From positions 103,486-167,485 of the forward strand of contig NZ_JALLPO010000021.1 in the NCBI RefSeq assembly GCF_023276435.1: a DNA stretch of 64,000 bases, written 5' to 3'. Under the pieces are notes generated by a model. The model was given only the letters and a program-made list of their open reading frames with translations. It did not search any database and was not told where the DNA came from. Source of the DNA: Sphaerisporangium perillae (GTDB lineage Bacteria > Actinomycetota > Actinomycetes > Streptosporangiales > Streptosporangiaceae). The translations under genes were made by a program, and so were the position numbers. Below, in pieces: positions 1 through 8,362 of the stretch (positions are counted from its first letter, which is position 1; each line of letters opens with the position of its first letter).

Positions 1-88
1 CCTGGGCGGCCGAGGGCTCCGCGCCCGTACGAGCGAGACGGACCCGGACGGCTTCGACCAGGTCGGGCGACACCGCCGGACGGCTCAT
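1..88 (-). CDS. TadA/CpaF-like secretion ATPase, N-terminal fragment
   Basis: Only the first 29 codons are in the window; the gene runs off the left edge. The visible residues begin MSRPAVSPDLVEAVRVRL, like the N-terminal helix of actinobacterial TadA-family ATPases that power Flp/Tad pilus assembly. Its ATG overlaps the TGA of the upstream ssd-like gene (ATGA, positions 85-88), so the two are translationally coupled. The assignment rests on this coupling and on the usual ssd-tadA gene order; no catalytic motif is visible. Confidence 0.55.
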   Translation of the reverse strand, partial: MSRPAVSPDLVEAVRVRLARTGAEPSAAQ

Positions 89-1125
89 CGGGCCTCCAGC
101 GTGCTCAGGAAGCCGGCACAGAAGCGGCCGAGAGGGGTGCGGTCGCCCAGCGGCGGCGCGTCCCCCCGGTTCAGGGCGTCGGCGAGGCCGCGCTGGTCTT
201 CGACGATCCCGACACACGGCATGCCCAGCGAGCCCGCGATGACCTCGGGAAGCAGCACCCCTGTGCGGACCACCACCCCGAGGGCCGAGGTGTGCCGGCC
301 GATCTCGATCGACATCTGGGACGCCGAGAGCACACCCCTCACATCCGCGGGCACGAGCAGCAATGTGGAGGCGGCCCGTGAGAGCGCCTCGGCCGCGGCG
401 GGACCGACGTGCCGCGGGAGATCGACGACGATGAGATCGCACCCTCTGTGGGCCGCTTCCAGAACGGCCCGCATCGCCTCGGCGGGGATGGGCGGCGACT
501 CTCCGCGATGCCACGACAGCACCGTGAGCTCGCCCATCGTCGGCAGAGCGGCCTGGAGGGCCGTGAAACTCACCCGGCCCTCTCGTTCCACGATGTCGGG
601 CCATCGCGCCCCGACGGCATGCTCCTGGCCGAGGATGACGTCGATGCCGCCGCCGAGCGGGTCGGCGTCCACGAGCAGCGTGCGCAGGCCCTGGCGAGAC
701 CCCGTTAGCGCGAGGGAGGCCGCGAGCACGCTGGCGCCCGCTCCGCCGCTGCCTCCGATGACACAGACCGTGTCTCCAGCCCTGGTGACGGGCTCAGAGG
801 CCTCGGCGAACTCGTCGACCAGCCGCCTTTCGGCCGCTGGAAGCTCAAGGACGGCTTGCGCGCCGACGGCCACGCACCTTTGCCACACCGCCGGATCATC
901 TGGAGCCCTCGTCACGAGGAGCACCCCCTGCCGGGGCGGCGGACCGGTCGCGGCCAGCGCGTCGGCCGCGTCAGCGCCCACGACGACGAGCGGGGCACGC
1001 TGCCAGTAAGGCCGGGCATGGGTGGCGGCATGGGCGACATCGATCTCGACACCGGCGGCGGCCGCGACCCGTAGAAGATCGTCGAGCAGGTCCTGGTCCT
1101 CGGTGATCACCAATGGGCGGTGCAC
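85..1125 (-). CDS. ssd: Ssd/CpaE-like septum-site/pilus ATPase
   Basis: A 346-residue ParA/MinD-superfamily protein. The P-loop near residue 120 reads GGSGGAGAS: it lacks the signature lysines of MinD, as is usual in actinobacterial Ssd proteins (Rv3660c type). A switch-like LLVDADPLGGG follows, then DLIVVDLPRH. The N-terminal 100 residues look like a degenerate receiver-like domain, as in CpaE. The GTG at 1125 was chosen because GGGAGG lies just upstream; the longer open frame reads through the 6C RNA region and is unlikely. Coupled to the TadA-like ATPase, it probably localises a Tad pilus or influences septum placement; that role is inferred from the family. Confidence 0.8.
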   Translation of the reverse strand: MHRPLVITEDQDLLDDLLRVAAAAGVEIDVAHAATHARPYWQRAPLVVVGADAADALAATGPPPRQGVLLVTRAPDDPAVWQRCVAVGAQAVLELPAAERRLVDEFAEASEPVTRAGDTVCVIGGSGGAGASVLAASLALTGSRQGLRTLLVDADPLGGGIDVILGQEHAVGARWPDIVEREGRVSFTALQAALPTMGELTVLSWHRGESPPIPAEAMRAVLEAAHRGCDLIVVDLPRHVGPAAAEALSRAASTLLLVPADVRGVLSASQMSIEIGRHTSALGVVVRTGVLLPEVIAGSLGMPCVGIVEDQRGLADALNRGDAPPLGDRTPLGRFCAGFLSTLEAR

Positions 1126-1329
1126 GTGGTGGCCTCCCTGTCGTTGGGAGACCCACCTTCCACAACCTGCCGCCACCCTCGTCGTCCCGAACGGTGTTCT
1201 GTGGATAACCCGGCGGCACGACGCCGACGACTGTGGATGAGGTGTCCAGGAACGTCTGCGGGTCGCGGTCCCACGTCCGGCGGCGGCCTTCGCGTCGTAC
1301 GGCGACCGAGGCGGCATGCACGCAGTGAG

Positions 1330-1430
1330 TGAGAAAGGGCGACCCCCGCCGGGGGGGGAGAGCGGGGGTCGCCAACCGGTCCGGCTCCGGGGGGGTAGAG
1401 CCGGGCCCGTTTCAGAAGAAAGCTTTCATC
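1330..1430 (-). ncRNA. 6C RNA
   Basis: Read on the minus strand there are two adjacent perfect hairpins with C-rich loops. The first is CCGGCTC/GAGCCGG (1404-1398 with 1387-1381) with seven consecutive C in the loop. The second has 12-bp arms (1373-1362 with 1349-1338) around GACCCCCG, with eight consecutive C in its loop. Two stem-loops each carrying six or more C define the actinobacterial 6C RNA, which is known to sit near pilus and chromosome-partitioning genes and, in M. tuberculosis (B11), upstream of ssd. The second hairpin is followed by CTTTCTC and can serve as the terminator. Exact 5' end not determined. Confidence 0.85.
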
Positions 1431-1599
1431 GTTGACCACGGCCTGGCAAGGGACTGGCAAAACGTTACCCATGCACGATCGCCACAGTCATGTGGACACC
1501 AACGTATGGTGCCCGATGAACTCAAGTTCCGTCGAGGAGCAATCTCTGTTTTCCGCTAGTTTTTTTCTGCCGTAGCGGATCGGCTACTGGAAGTATGCG

Positions 1600-1968
1600 A
1601 AAAACGCCCCATGGGCACCGATCACCGTCGGTGATCGGAACGGATTCACATCCGCTGTCAGGATCGACGGCAAGGCCGGCCGCGACGGGGCCCGGCGCTC
1701 GGCCTGGGAGGACGCGGATTCCCGCTCGCGCCCGTCCAGAAGTCGGTAAAGGTCTTGCTCCAAGGGGTTCCCATCAGGCGGGATCGGACGTAGAAAGGTT
1801 GCACGGACCTAGTGTCCGGAGTACGACCGCCGGGCACCCACGCGCGACCAGCCGCGGGAGGCGCGTCGAGACGGGCTTGACCCGCTCTGACGATTTGAGG
1901 TGCACGCTTGGTAACCCGGCGTGGCGTACTGGCGACGGCGTCCCATACCAGGGACGCCGTTCGCTTGC
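1600..1968 (+). ncRNA. Candidate Ms1/scr3559-type 6S-like RNA
   Basis: This non-coding interval begins with a 9-bp hairpin with a 3-nt loop (CCGATCACC/GGTGATCGG, 1618-1638). It ends with a perfect 10-bp stem (1935-1944 with 1951-1960, loop ATACCA) suited to termination. Smaller hairpins such as CGGAC/GTCCG near 1803-1817 lie between. In M. tuberculosis and Streptomyces the core-RNAP-binding RNA Ms1 (MTS2823; scr3559) lies in the gap between ssd and acs. The call rests on location plus structure; I cannot match the sequence or see a convincing -35/-10. Confidence 0.35.
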
Positions 1969-2273
1969 GTCTGAAGCAGGGGCCCCATCGGCCCGCACCA
2001 TAGAATCTGGCTCATCGGCCTATCCGGGTACAGAAAGTTTCCTGCGCATAGGTGATTGCCGGCTGACTCTCCAGTCTCAGTGCCCCACATCACAGGGTTC
2101 GTCCTGGTGCGGCCACGTCCGCCCTTCGGTCAGGTCGCACGACTTACGAAGGCGCCGACCCCGCCGCACCTCTTCCCACCGTCGCGGCGCCCGATGGGCC
2201 GGCACCACACCCGGCGGGAAACCACGGGACAGGGCCGGCGACCACGGGAGGACGGACGGGGCTGGCGGGCGGG

Positions 2274-3260
2274 TCAGCCTCGTTGGAGTGCTTCGCAGAT
2301 GGCGGTGGCCTCGCGGACGCCGAGCTCGACGGCCGCCGAGCAGTGCAGTAGCCAGCCGGCGACGCCCTCGGCGGTGCCCTTGAGGTAGCCGCGCAGGCTC
2401 TCGGCGTACGCGTCGCCGAGGTCGCTGTGGCCCACCTCCACGGCGACCAGGGACTTGGGGTCCAGCCCGAACTCGACGAGTGTCAGCCGTTCCGCGGCCC
2501 TGGCGACCAGGCCGTCGACGGTCCCGAAGGGGCGGACCGCGGCCAGTTCCGCGTGCACGATCGCCGCGAGCACCAGCGCGGGGGCCTTCGACGGGGTCGT
2601 GATCAGGGTCACGAGGGAGGCGATGCGCGCGGCGGCCGCCTCCGCGTCGGGTGCCGGCCCCAGACCGAGGATGTCGGAGGCTTCCGGTCGAGCGCCACCA
2701 CTCCGCATGGGCCCCTCGGCCACCGAGCCGGCGCCCTCGGCGTCCGGACGCCCTGAAGCATCTTGGCCGACGAGACCGGCGAGACCGGCGCCATCGCCAT
2801 GCGGGCGGCCCAGGAAGCCGCCGCCGGCCTGCGGGTGGTCCCCGGGAGTCTCGGGGACCTGGTCGCCGCCGAGCGGCGGCAGGTCGAGGGTGGTGCGGGG
2901 GCGGCCGAGAAGGTCTTCGGGGACGAGCCCGGCGGCGGCCAGCGCGTGGAGGCGGGCGAGGACCTGCCTCGGGGCCGTGCGCCAGGTCTGGCGGAGGCGC
3001 CCCACCTCCGAGGACGCGCGCAGCGCCCCGTCGGCGATCGGCGAGTGGGCCTCACCGGCGCGTAGCGACTCCAGCGTGACGTCGGCGCCCTCGAGCGCGG
3101 CGGAGGCGCGCGCGCCGCGTAGCGCGGACTCGGCGGACACCTCGGGCCCCCGGCGGCGCAGCACGCGATGTCCGTAAAGCCGGTCGACCGCCGCTCGGGC
3201 GTTCTGGACGGCGTCGGGTACACCGGGAAGCCCGGCGATGACAGCCAGTGGGTCGCTCAC
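2274..3260 (-). CDS. Fic-domain protein with degenerate active site
   Basis: A 328-residue protein with Fic-family architecture. An inhibitory-helix motif SAALEG ([S/T]xxxE[G/N]) is at residues 53-58. The position of the catalytic HPFxDGNGR loop reads VRPFGTVDGLVAR (about 242-254), so the catalytic His is replaced by Arg and the GNGR anion hole is gone. AMPylation is therefore unlikely; a binding or structural role is more plausible. A low-complexity insert (about 135-200) separates the halves. Start is uncertain: GTG 3260 gives the family-like MSDPLAVIAGLPGV, but the GGGAGG upstream is only one base away; a GTG at 3296 is the alternative. It is divergent from acsA. Confidence 0.65.
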   Translation of the reverse strand: MSDPLAVIAGLPGVPDAVQNARAAVDRLYGHRVLRRRGPEVSAESALRGARASAALEGADVTLESLRAGEAHSPIADGALRASSEVGRLRQTWRTAPRQVLARLHALAAAGLVPEDLLGRPRTTLDLPPLGGDQVPETPGDHPQAGGGFLGRPHGDGAGLAGLVGQDASGRPDAEGAGSVAEGPMRSGGARPEASDILGLGPAPDAEAAAARIASLVTLITTPSKAPALVLAAIVHAELAAVRPFGTVDGLVARAAERLTLVEFGLDPKSLVAVEVGHSDLGDAYAESLRGYLKGTAEGVAGWLLHCSAAVELGVREATAICEALQRG

Positions 3261-3669
3261 GCCTCCCGACCTTACCCGCGAGTAGGATGCGGGCACACGG
3301 CGGCCGAGGTCAACGGCAGGTCAAGGGATCTTCAACGGAGGGCAAGGCACGGCGGCGCCGGTTCAGGCCGACTTCAAAGGCGAGTCCGCTCTGTGCCGTC
3401 CGGCGAATGGGGGCGCCGTTCGGCGCGCGGTTGGCGCCGTTCAACGAGGGCTCCTGAATGGGCCTCATGTGTGTGTGCCACTTTTATTGTTAGATATCAT
3501 TCCGGCAACGAATGCGCAGCTTTTGTGACTTGCTGTTAAGCCTGTTGTGAACGAAGTTGAACGTGACCGGCAGGCGAGGCCGCCGGTCCGTCCCCCTTGT
3601 CCCCGCCGCCCCCACCCTGGTGAAGTGGGACACAGCCCAATCGAGCCAGGCCATGTGAAGGAGTACGTT
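3261..3669. promoter_or_regulatory. acsA upstream region with two TGTGA elements
   Basis: The 409 bp between the divergent Fic-like gene and acsA contain no gene. The end near acsA is AT-richer than its surroundings (3480-3560) and carries two directly repeated TGTGA pentamers (3524-3528 and 3546-3550), 22 bp apart and so on the same DNA face. TGTGA is a half-site for Crp-family regulators, and a Crp gene lies 8 kb away, but no TCACA partner half is present. No clear -35/-10 pair is visible. Confidence 0.3.
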
Positions 3670-5646
3670 GTGGCCCCGGAAACCCCTGGTCGCGAGACCC
3701 AGGAGACTCTGTCGAACCTGCTGCACGAGAGCCGGCGCTTCGCGCCACCGGCAGACCTCGCGGCGGCCGCGAACATCACGGCCGGCGCCTACGACGAGGC
3801 GGCGGACGATCGCCTCGGCTTCTGGGAGCGGGCGGCCGACCGGCTGAGCTGGGGGCGGCGCTGGGAGACGACTCTTGAGTGGAATCCGCCCTTCGCCAAG
3901 TGGTTCCTCGGCGGCACGCTGAACGTCGCCTACAACTGCGTCGACCGGCACGTCGAGGCCGGACGCGGTGACAAGGTGGCGTACTACTGGGAGGGCGAGC
4001 CCGAGGGCGACAGCCGCACGCTCACCTATGCCGACCTGCAGCGCGAGGTCAACAAGGCCACCAACGCCCTGACCGAGCTGGGCGTGGGCAAGGGCGACCG
4101 GGTCGCGATCTACATGCCGATGATCCCCGAGCTGCCGATCGCCATGCTGGCGTGCGCCCGCCTTGGCGCGATCCACTCGGTGGTCTTCGGCGGGTTCTCC
4201 GCGACCGCGCTGAGCGGGCGCATCCAGGACGCCGACGCCAAGCTGGTCATCACGGCCGACGGCGGCTACCGCAGGGGGGCGCCGAGCGCGCTCAAGCCGA
4301 CCGTGGACGAGGCCGTCGCCGAGTGCCCCGGCATCGAGCACGTGCTCGTGGTCCGCAGGACCGGCCAGGACGTCCAGTCGACCGACAAGGACATCTGGTG
4401 GCACGACATCGTGGACCGGCAGAGCGAGGAGCACGAGCCCGCTCAGCACGACGCCGAGGATCCCCTCTACATCCTGTACACCAGCGGCACGACGGGCCGG
4501 CCGAAGGGCATCCTGCACACGACCGGCGGCTACCTCACCCAGGTCGCCTGGACCCATGACGCGGTCTTCGACCTCAAGCCGGAGTCGGACATCTACTGGT
4601 GCACCGCCGACATCGGCTGGGTGACCGGGCACTCCTACATCGTGTACGGCCCGCTGGCCAACGGGGCGACGAGTGTGATCTACGAGGGCACGCCCGACAC
4701 CCCGCACAAGGGACGCTTCTGGGAGATCGTGCAGAAGTACGCCGTGACGCTCCTGTACACCGCGCCCACCGCGATCCGCACGTTCATGAAGTGGGGCGAC
4801 GACATCCCCGCCAAGTACGACATGTCCTCGCTGCGCGTTCTCGGATCCGTCGGCGAGCCGATCAACCCCGAGGCGTACGTCTGGTACCGCGAGCACATCG
4901 GCGGGGACCGCTGCCCGGTCGTGGACACGTGGTGGCAGACCGAGACCGGCGCCATCATGATCAGCCCGCTGCCGGGAGTGACCTCCGGCAAGCCCGGCGC
5001 CGCGATGCGGCCGCTGCCCGGCATCGTCGCCGACGTCGTGGACGACCAGGGCCGGTCGGTGCCGAACGGCGGCGGCGGCTTCCTCGTGGTCCGCGAGCCG
5101 TGGCCGTCGATGCTCCGCGGCATCTGGGGGGACGACAAGCGCTACGCCGACACCTACTGGTCGCGCTTCGACGGCATGTACTTCCCCGGGGACGGCGCCA
5201 AGCGCGACGAGGACGGCGACCTGTGGCTGCTCGGCCGCGTCGACGACGTCATGCTCGTGTCCGGCCACAACATCTCGACCACCGAGGTGGAGTCGGCACT
5301 GGTGTCGCACCCCAAGGTCGCCGAGGCCGCGGTCGTGGGCGCGACCGACCCGATCACCGGCCAGGCCATCGTGGCGTTCGCCATCCTCCGCGGCAGCGCC
5401 GAGGAGGGTACGGACATCGCCAAGGAACTGCGCGACCACGTGGCCAAGGCGCTCGGCCCGATCGCCAAGCCGCGCCAGATCCTGGTCGTTCCCGAGCTGC
5501 CCAAGACCCGCTCCGGGAAGATCATGCGCCGTCTGCTCCGCGACGTCGCCGAGAACCGCAGCATCGGCGACGTCACGACTCTGGCCGACAGCTCCGTGAT
5601 GAACCTGATCTCCGAGAAGCTTCCCGCGACCGCGAGCGAAGACTGA
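3670..5646 (+). CDS. acsA: Acetyl-CoA synthetase
   Basis: A 658-residue AMP-forming acetate:CoA ligase, full family length. It activates acetate to acetyl-AMP and then acetyl-CoA in the cytoplasm. Visible motifs are the ATP loop [11 protein letters not shown] near residue 270, the acetate/AMP region WWQTETG near 420, and the C-terminal catalytic lysine in RSGKIMRR near 615, which family members inactivate by acylation. GTG 3670 follows AAGGAG at 8 nt; upstream codons in frame are not family-like. A 13-bp hairpin terminator follows. It occupies the rv3667 position of the conserved block. Confidence 0.97.
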   Translation: MAPETPGRETQETLSNLLHESRRFAPPADLAAAANITAGAYDEAADDRLGFWERAADRLSWGRRWETTLEWNPPFAKWFLGGTLNVAYNCVDRHVEAGRGDKVAYYWEGEPEGDSRTLTYADLQREVNKATNALTELGVGKGDRVAIYMPMIPELPIAMLACARLGAIHSVVFGGFSATALSGRIQDADAKLVITADGGYRRGAPSALKPTVDEAVAECPGIEHVLVVRRTGQDVQSTDKDIWWHDIVDRQSEEHEPAQHDAEDPLYILYTSGTTGRPKGILHTTGGYLTQVAWTHDAVFDLKPESDIYWCTADIGWVTGHSYIVYGPLANGATSVIYEGTPDTPHKGRFWEIVQKYAVTLLYTAPTAIRTFMKWGDDIPAKYDMSSLRVLGSVGEPINPEAYVWYREHIGGDRCPVVDTWWQTETGAIMISPLPGVTSGKPGAAMRPLPGIVADVVDDQGRSVPNGGGGFLVVREPWPSMLRGIWGDDKRYADTYWSRFDGMYFPGDGAKRDEDGDLWLLGRVDDVMLVSGHNISTTEVESALVSHPKVAEAAVVGATDPITGQAIVAFAILRGSAEEGTDIAKELRDHVAKALGPIAKPRQILVVPELPKTRSGKIMRRLLRDVAENRSIGDVTTLADSSVMNLISEKLPATASED

Positions 5647-5764
5647 CCGGGGCGGCGAGCGCGGGGACACTCCGCGAATCGGACGATCCCGACGGCGAGC
5701 TCATCTGACGGGCTCACCCTGCGGGCACGTCCGACGGGCGACAGGCACCAAGATCGGTCACTGC

Positions 5765-5794
5765 GGGCGCGGATCCGGCGACGGATCCGCGCCC
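5765..5794 (+). terminator. Hairpin terminator after acsA
   Basis: Perfect 13-bp stem, GGGCGCGGATCCG (5765-5777) with its complement (5782-5794) and a GCGA tetraloop, without a T-run, as is common in actinomycetes. The rest of the gap to the holin-like gene (5647-6104) shows no gene. Confidence 0.75.
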
Positions 5795-6104
5795 GTGGCC
5801 TTGCCGCACCATCGGGGCGGGCGGGGCAGGATGACGGTGAGCCGAGGGGGAACACAGCCCGGACCCGGGCATGCAGGCAAGCCGGACCCGGTATGCGGGA
5901 TAGTCGCCTCCTGATCGGGAAGTTCCTGGGCATATTCGGCGGCGCGTGGTTGTCCGTACGGCCCGGCCTGGCCAGACTGTCGGAGGAGCCGGCCGCCGTT
6001 TCGCTCCTTTCGCGGGTCCGGGCCTGCGGCCCGAGCGGCGAGACGAGACGATGAACATCACCACGCACGAGAACGAGTCCGGAATAGCCGATAGGAGAGC
6101 AGAC

Positions 6105-6671
6105 ATGGCCGCTCCGCCCGAGGAGGAATCGCTCGGCGCGCTCGTCGCCCAGGCGAGCCACCACATCTCAACCCTGGTCCGCTCGGAGATCGAGCTGGCG
6201 AAGGCCGAGCTGAAGTTCGACGCGAAACGGGTCGGCACGGCCGCCGGGCTCTTCGGCGTCGCCGCCTTCATGCTCCATCTGTGCCTGATCCTCGCCTCGT
6301 TCGCGATCGCCTACGGCCTGGTCCAGCTCGGAATGATGCCGTGGCTCGCCTTCACGATCGTGACGGCCTTCTACTTCGTCATGGCACTGCTGCTGGCTCT
6401 GGTCGGCTACCGCCGGCTGAAGGGACTCGCCGGGATGAAGCGGACCACCCGGAGCCTGAAGAACCTCAAGGACGTCGCCGGGCACGACAAGGACGAGGCC
6501 GCCGCGCTCGCCGCCGCCTCCTCCCTTTCCGCGCCGGAGCCGTACCGCGGCCCGACGGCGGGGCAGGTCGGCCACCATCGCGTGCCCATGGCCGCCGGGT
6601 CATCGACCGGGTCGGCGGCGGGGACGGCGGCAGGCGATCCCGACCCCGGGCATACGAGCCCGCACCCGTGA
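6105..6671 (+). CDS. Phage-holin-like membrane protein (superfamily III/DUF1469 type)
   Basis: A 188-residue protein with an acidic N-terminus, an amphipathic helix (about 10-40), two predicted TM helices (about 45-71 and 77-101), and a basic then Ala/Ser/Gly-rich cytoplasmic tail. This matches the small holin-like or DUF1469 proteins that sit between acs and ephE in actinobacteria (Rv3669 position). ATG 6105 follows AGGAG at good spacing; ATG 6051 has only weak complementarity. Its stop overlaps the next start (GTGA, 6668-6671). Function is unknown; despite the name there is no sign of a prophage. Confidence 0.8.
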   Translation: MAAPPEEESLGALVAQASHHISTLVRSEIELAKAELKFDAKRVGTAAGLFGVAAFMLHLCLILASFAIAYGLVQLGMMPWLAFTIVTAFYFVMALLLALVGYRRLKGLAGMKRTTRSLKNLKDVAGHDKDEAAALAAASSLSAPEPYRGPTAGQVGHHRVPMAAGSSTGSAAGTAAGDPDPGHTSPHP

Positions 6672-7606
6672 GCCGCGCCATGAGCGCCCGTCCCGACGAG
6701 TCGCTGGCCCGGATTCCCGGGCCCTGGACCCACCGCTCCGTCCACGCGGGGAACGGCATGTTCCACATTGTGGAGGCCGGCGATGGGCCCTTGGTGCTGC
6801 TGCTGCACGGCTTCCCGCAGTTCTGGTGGACGTGGCGCCACCAGCTCGTGTCGCTGGCGCAGGCCGGCTATCGCGCCGTCGCGGTGGACCTGCGGGGCTA
6901 CGGGGCGAGCGACAAGCCGCCACGCGGGTACGACCTGCCGGCGCTCGCGGGCAGCATGGCGGGGCTGATCCGCGCGCTCGGCGAGACATGCGCGGTCGTG
7001 GTCGGCCACGACTGGGGCGGCCTGGTGGGCTGGACCATGGGGGCGACGGACCCGAAGGTCGTGCAGCGCCTGGTCACCGTGTCGGCTCCGCATCCCCTGC
7101 GGCTCCGCCAGGCCATGCTGACCGAGCCGTTCGGGCAGCTCAAGGCCAGCGCGCATCTGTTCGGCTTCCAGCTTCCCTTGCTGCCCGAGCGCAGCCTGAC
7201 CAAGGACGGGGCCTCGCGGATCGGCAGGCTCCTGGACGCGTGGTCCGGCCCCGGCTGGCCGGAGGAGGACGTGTCCGCCACCTACCGCGACGTCTTCCGC
7301 ATTCCCACCGTCGCCCACTGCGCCCTGGAGTACGACCGCTGGTTCGTGCGCTCGCAGCTCCGTCCGGACGGCCTGCGATACCGCAGGCTCATGCGCACCG
7401 AGATCGAGATGCCGACGCTGCAGCTGCACGGTTCGCTCGACACCTGCACGCTGCCGCGTACGGCCCAGGGGTCCAGCAGGTACGTCGCCGCGCCGTACCG
7501 CTGGCGGCTCATCGAGGGCGTCGGGCACTTCCCGCACGAGGAGCGTCCCGAGCAGTTCGACGCGGAACTGCTCGGCTGGCTGGGCGACCCCGAACCCGAC
7601 CGGTGA
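6668..7606 (+). CDS. Epoxide hydrolase-like alpha/beta hydrolase
   Basis: A 312-residue alpha/beta hydrolase in the EphE position. The oxyanion-hole HGFPQFWWTWRHQL and the nucleophile elbow GHDWGG, with Asp instead of Ser, are hallmarks of epoxide hydrolases and haloalkane dehalogenases. The acid (LHGSLDTCTLP) and the His (GVGHFPHEERP) follow in order. Cap-domain tyrosines that polarise the epoxide cannot be assigned with certainty. GTG 6668 is coupled to the holin-like gene; ATG 6680 is an alternative. Substrate unknown; detoxification or lipid-epoxide turnover is inferred. Confidence 0.85.
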   Translation: MSRAMSARPDESLARIPGPWTHRSVHAGNGMFHIVEAGDGPLVLLLHGFPQFWWTWRHQLVSLAQAGYRAVAVDLRGYGASDKPPRGYDLPALAGSMAGLIRALGETCAVVVGHDWGGLVGWTMGATDPKVVQRLVTVSAPHPLRLRQAMLTEPFGQLKASAHLFGFQLPLLPERSLTKDGASRIGRLLDAWSGPGWPEEDVSATYRDVFRIPTVAHCALEYDRWFVRSQLRPDGLRYRRLMRTEIEMPTLQLHGSLDTCTLPRTAQGSSRYVAAPYRWRLIEGVGHFPHEERPEQFDAELLGWLGDPEPDR

Positions 7607-7713
7607 CCACCGGTCGGACCGGCGGCGACAATGGACGGGAAGCACGAGCAGACCGGACGATCGAGCAGGCGGCGAGTCCGGACCGGCTGACACCTCGGGC
7701 ATCGGGAGGAACA

Positions 7714-8265
7714 GTGAACGCGCAACAGGCGAGCCGAGACAGGGATCCGGCCGGACGGCCGCGCAACGCCCGGCCGCGCGACGCGCTGGGCCGCCCCCTG
7801 CCGAAGGGCGCGCCCGGCGTGGAACGCGTCCCGGACGACTACGCGCCGGACGCGCGGTGTGCGATCGCCGACGCGATCGGCTACCTCGCCGAGGAACGCC
7901 CGTTCCACGCCCATGAGGTCCTGGAGGCCCGCTGGAAGACCGGCCCGCCGGAAGAACGCGAGCTCTGGCAGGGTCTCGCGCAGATCTGCGTCGGGCTGAC
8001 CCACCTCCAGCGCGGCAACACCCGGGGCGCGGCCACGCTGCTGGACCGCGGCGCGGACCGGATCGTCCGGTACGAAAGCGGCACGAGCACCGACCTGGAG
8101 ACGAGCGGGCCAGGTCCCGCCGGCCACGCCGTGAGCGGGGCGGGTTCCCTCGATCTCGCGGAGGCGGTGCGCCTGGCGCGCGACCTCGCCGAGCACCCGC
8201 CGGCCGACGCCACCGCCGCGATCACGCGGCTGGCCGACGTCTTCAGGGCCTCACAGCAGAGCTGA
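7714..8265 (+). CDS. DUF309 protein
   Basis: A 183-residue protein with the DUF309 signature FHAHEVLEARWK (about residues 64-75) and a second helix LWQGLAQICVGLTHLQRGN, a helical fold with conserved His/Glu/Trp that could bind a metal. The function of the family is unknown. GTG 7714 lies 3 nt after GGGAGGA. A disordered, proline- and arginine-rich stretch covers the first 45 residues. The 3' end overlaps an antisense response-regulator remnant. Confidence 0.8.
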   Translation: MNAQQASRDRDPAGRPRNARPRDALGRPLPKGAPGVERVPDDYAPDARCAIADAIGYLAEERPFHAHEVLEARWKTGPPEERELWQGLAQICVGLTHLQRGNTRGAATLLDRGADRIVRYESGTSTDLETSGPGPAGHAVSGAGSLDLAEAVRLARDLAEHPPADATAAITRLADVFRASQQS

Positions 8266-8362
8266 GTCGCTGTCCGCGCACACGACGCGGGCCGTCTCGA
8301 TGCCGTCCATGACCGGCATGCGGATGTCGAGCAGCAGCAGGTCAGGACGGTGCGGGGCGGGG
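8251..8362 (-). pseudogene. Orphan receiver-domain fragment of a response regulator
   Basis: Minus-strand translation gives RPDLLLLDIRMPVMDGIETA then a short divergent tail and TGA at 8253-8251. This is the phospho-acceptor Asp segment of a NarL/LuxR-type receiver domain. Nothing upstream continues it: the frame enters the 3' end of marP. About 30 residues remain of a ~220-residue family, with no start and no output domain, so it is a decayed remnant. Confidence 0.7.

Larger units (their letters stand above)
1126..2273. other. 1.15 kb intergenic region rich in RNA structure
   Basis: No open frame here looks like a protein: the candidates have arginine- and proline-rich, shadow-like composition. 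The region holds a 6C RNA next to ssd on the minus strand and several strong plus-strand hairpins between 1600 and 1968. I see nothing recognisable in 1431-1599 except a T7 run at 1560-1566, or in 1969-2273. Confidence 0.6.

Noticed and set aside
1595..2383. A 262-codon open frame in the ssd-Fic gap
   Set aside because: Arg/Pro/Ser-rich, runs into the Fic gene on the other strand and crosses the RNA hairpins; no SD and no domain.
3490..5670. A long open frame antisense to acsA (over 700 codons)
   Set aside because: It mirrors the third-position GC of acsA and has Gly/Asp/Val/Arg-rich shadow composition with no domain; acsA itself is unmistakable.
6105..6671. Holin-like protein as evidence for a prophage
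   Set aside because: It sits in a conserved chromosomal block with no other phage genes; the holin name is only a fold similarity.
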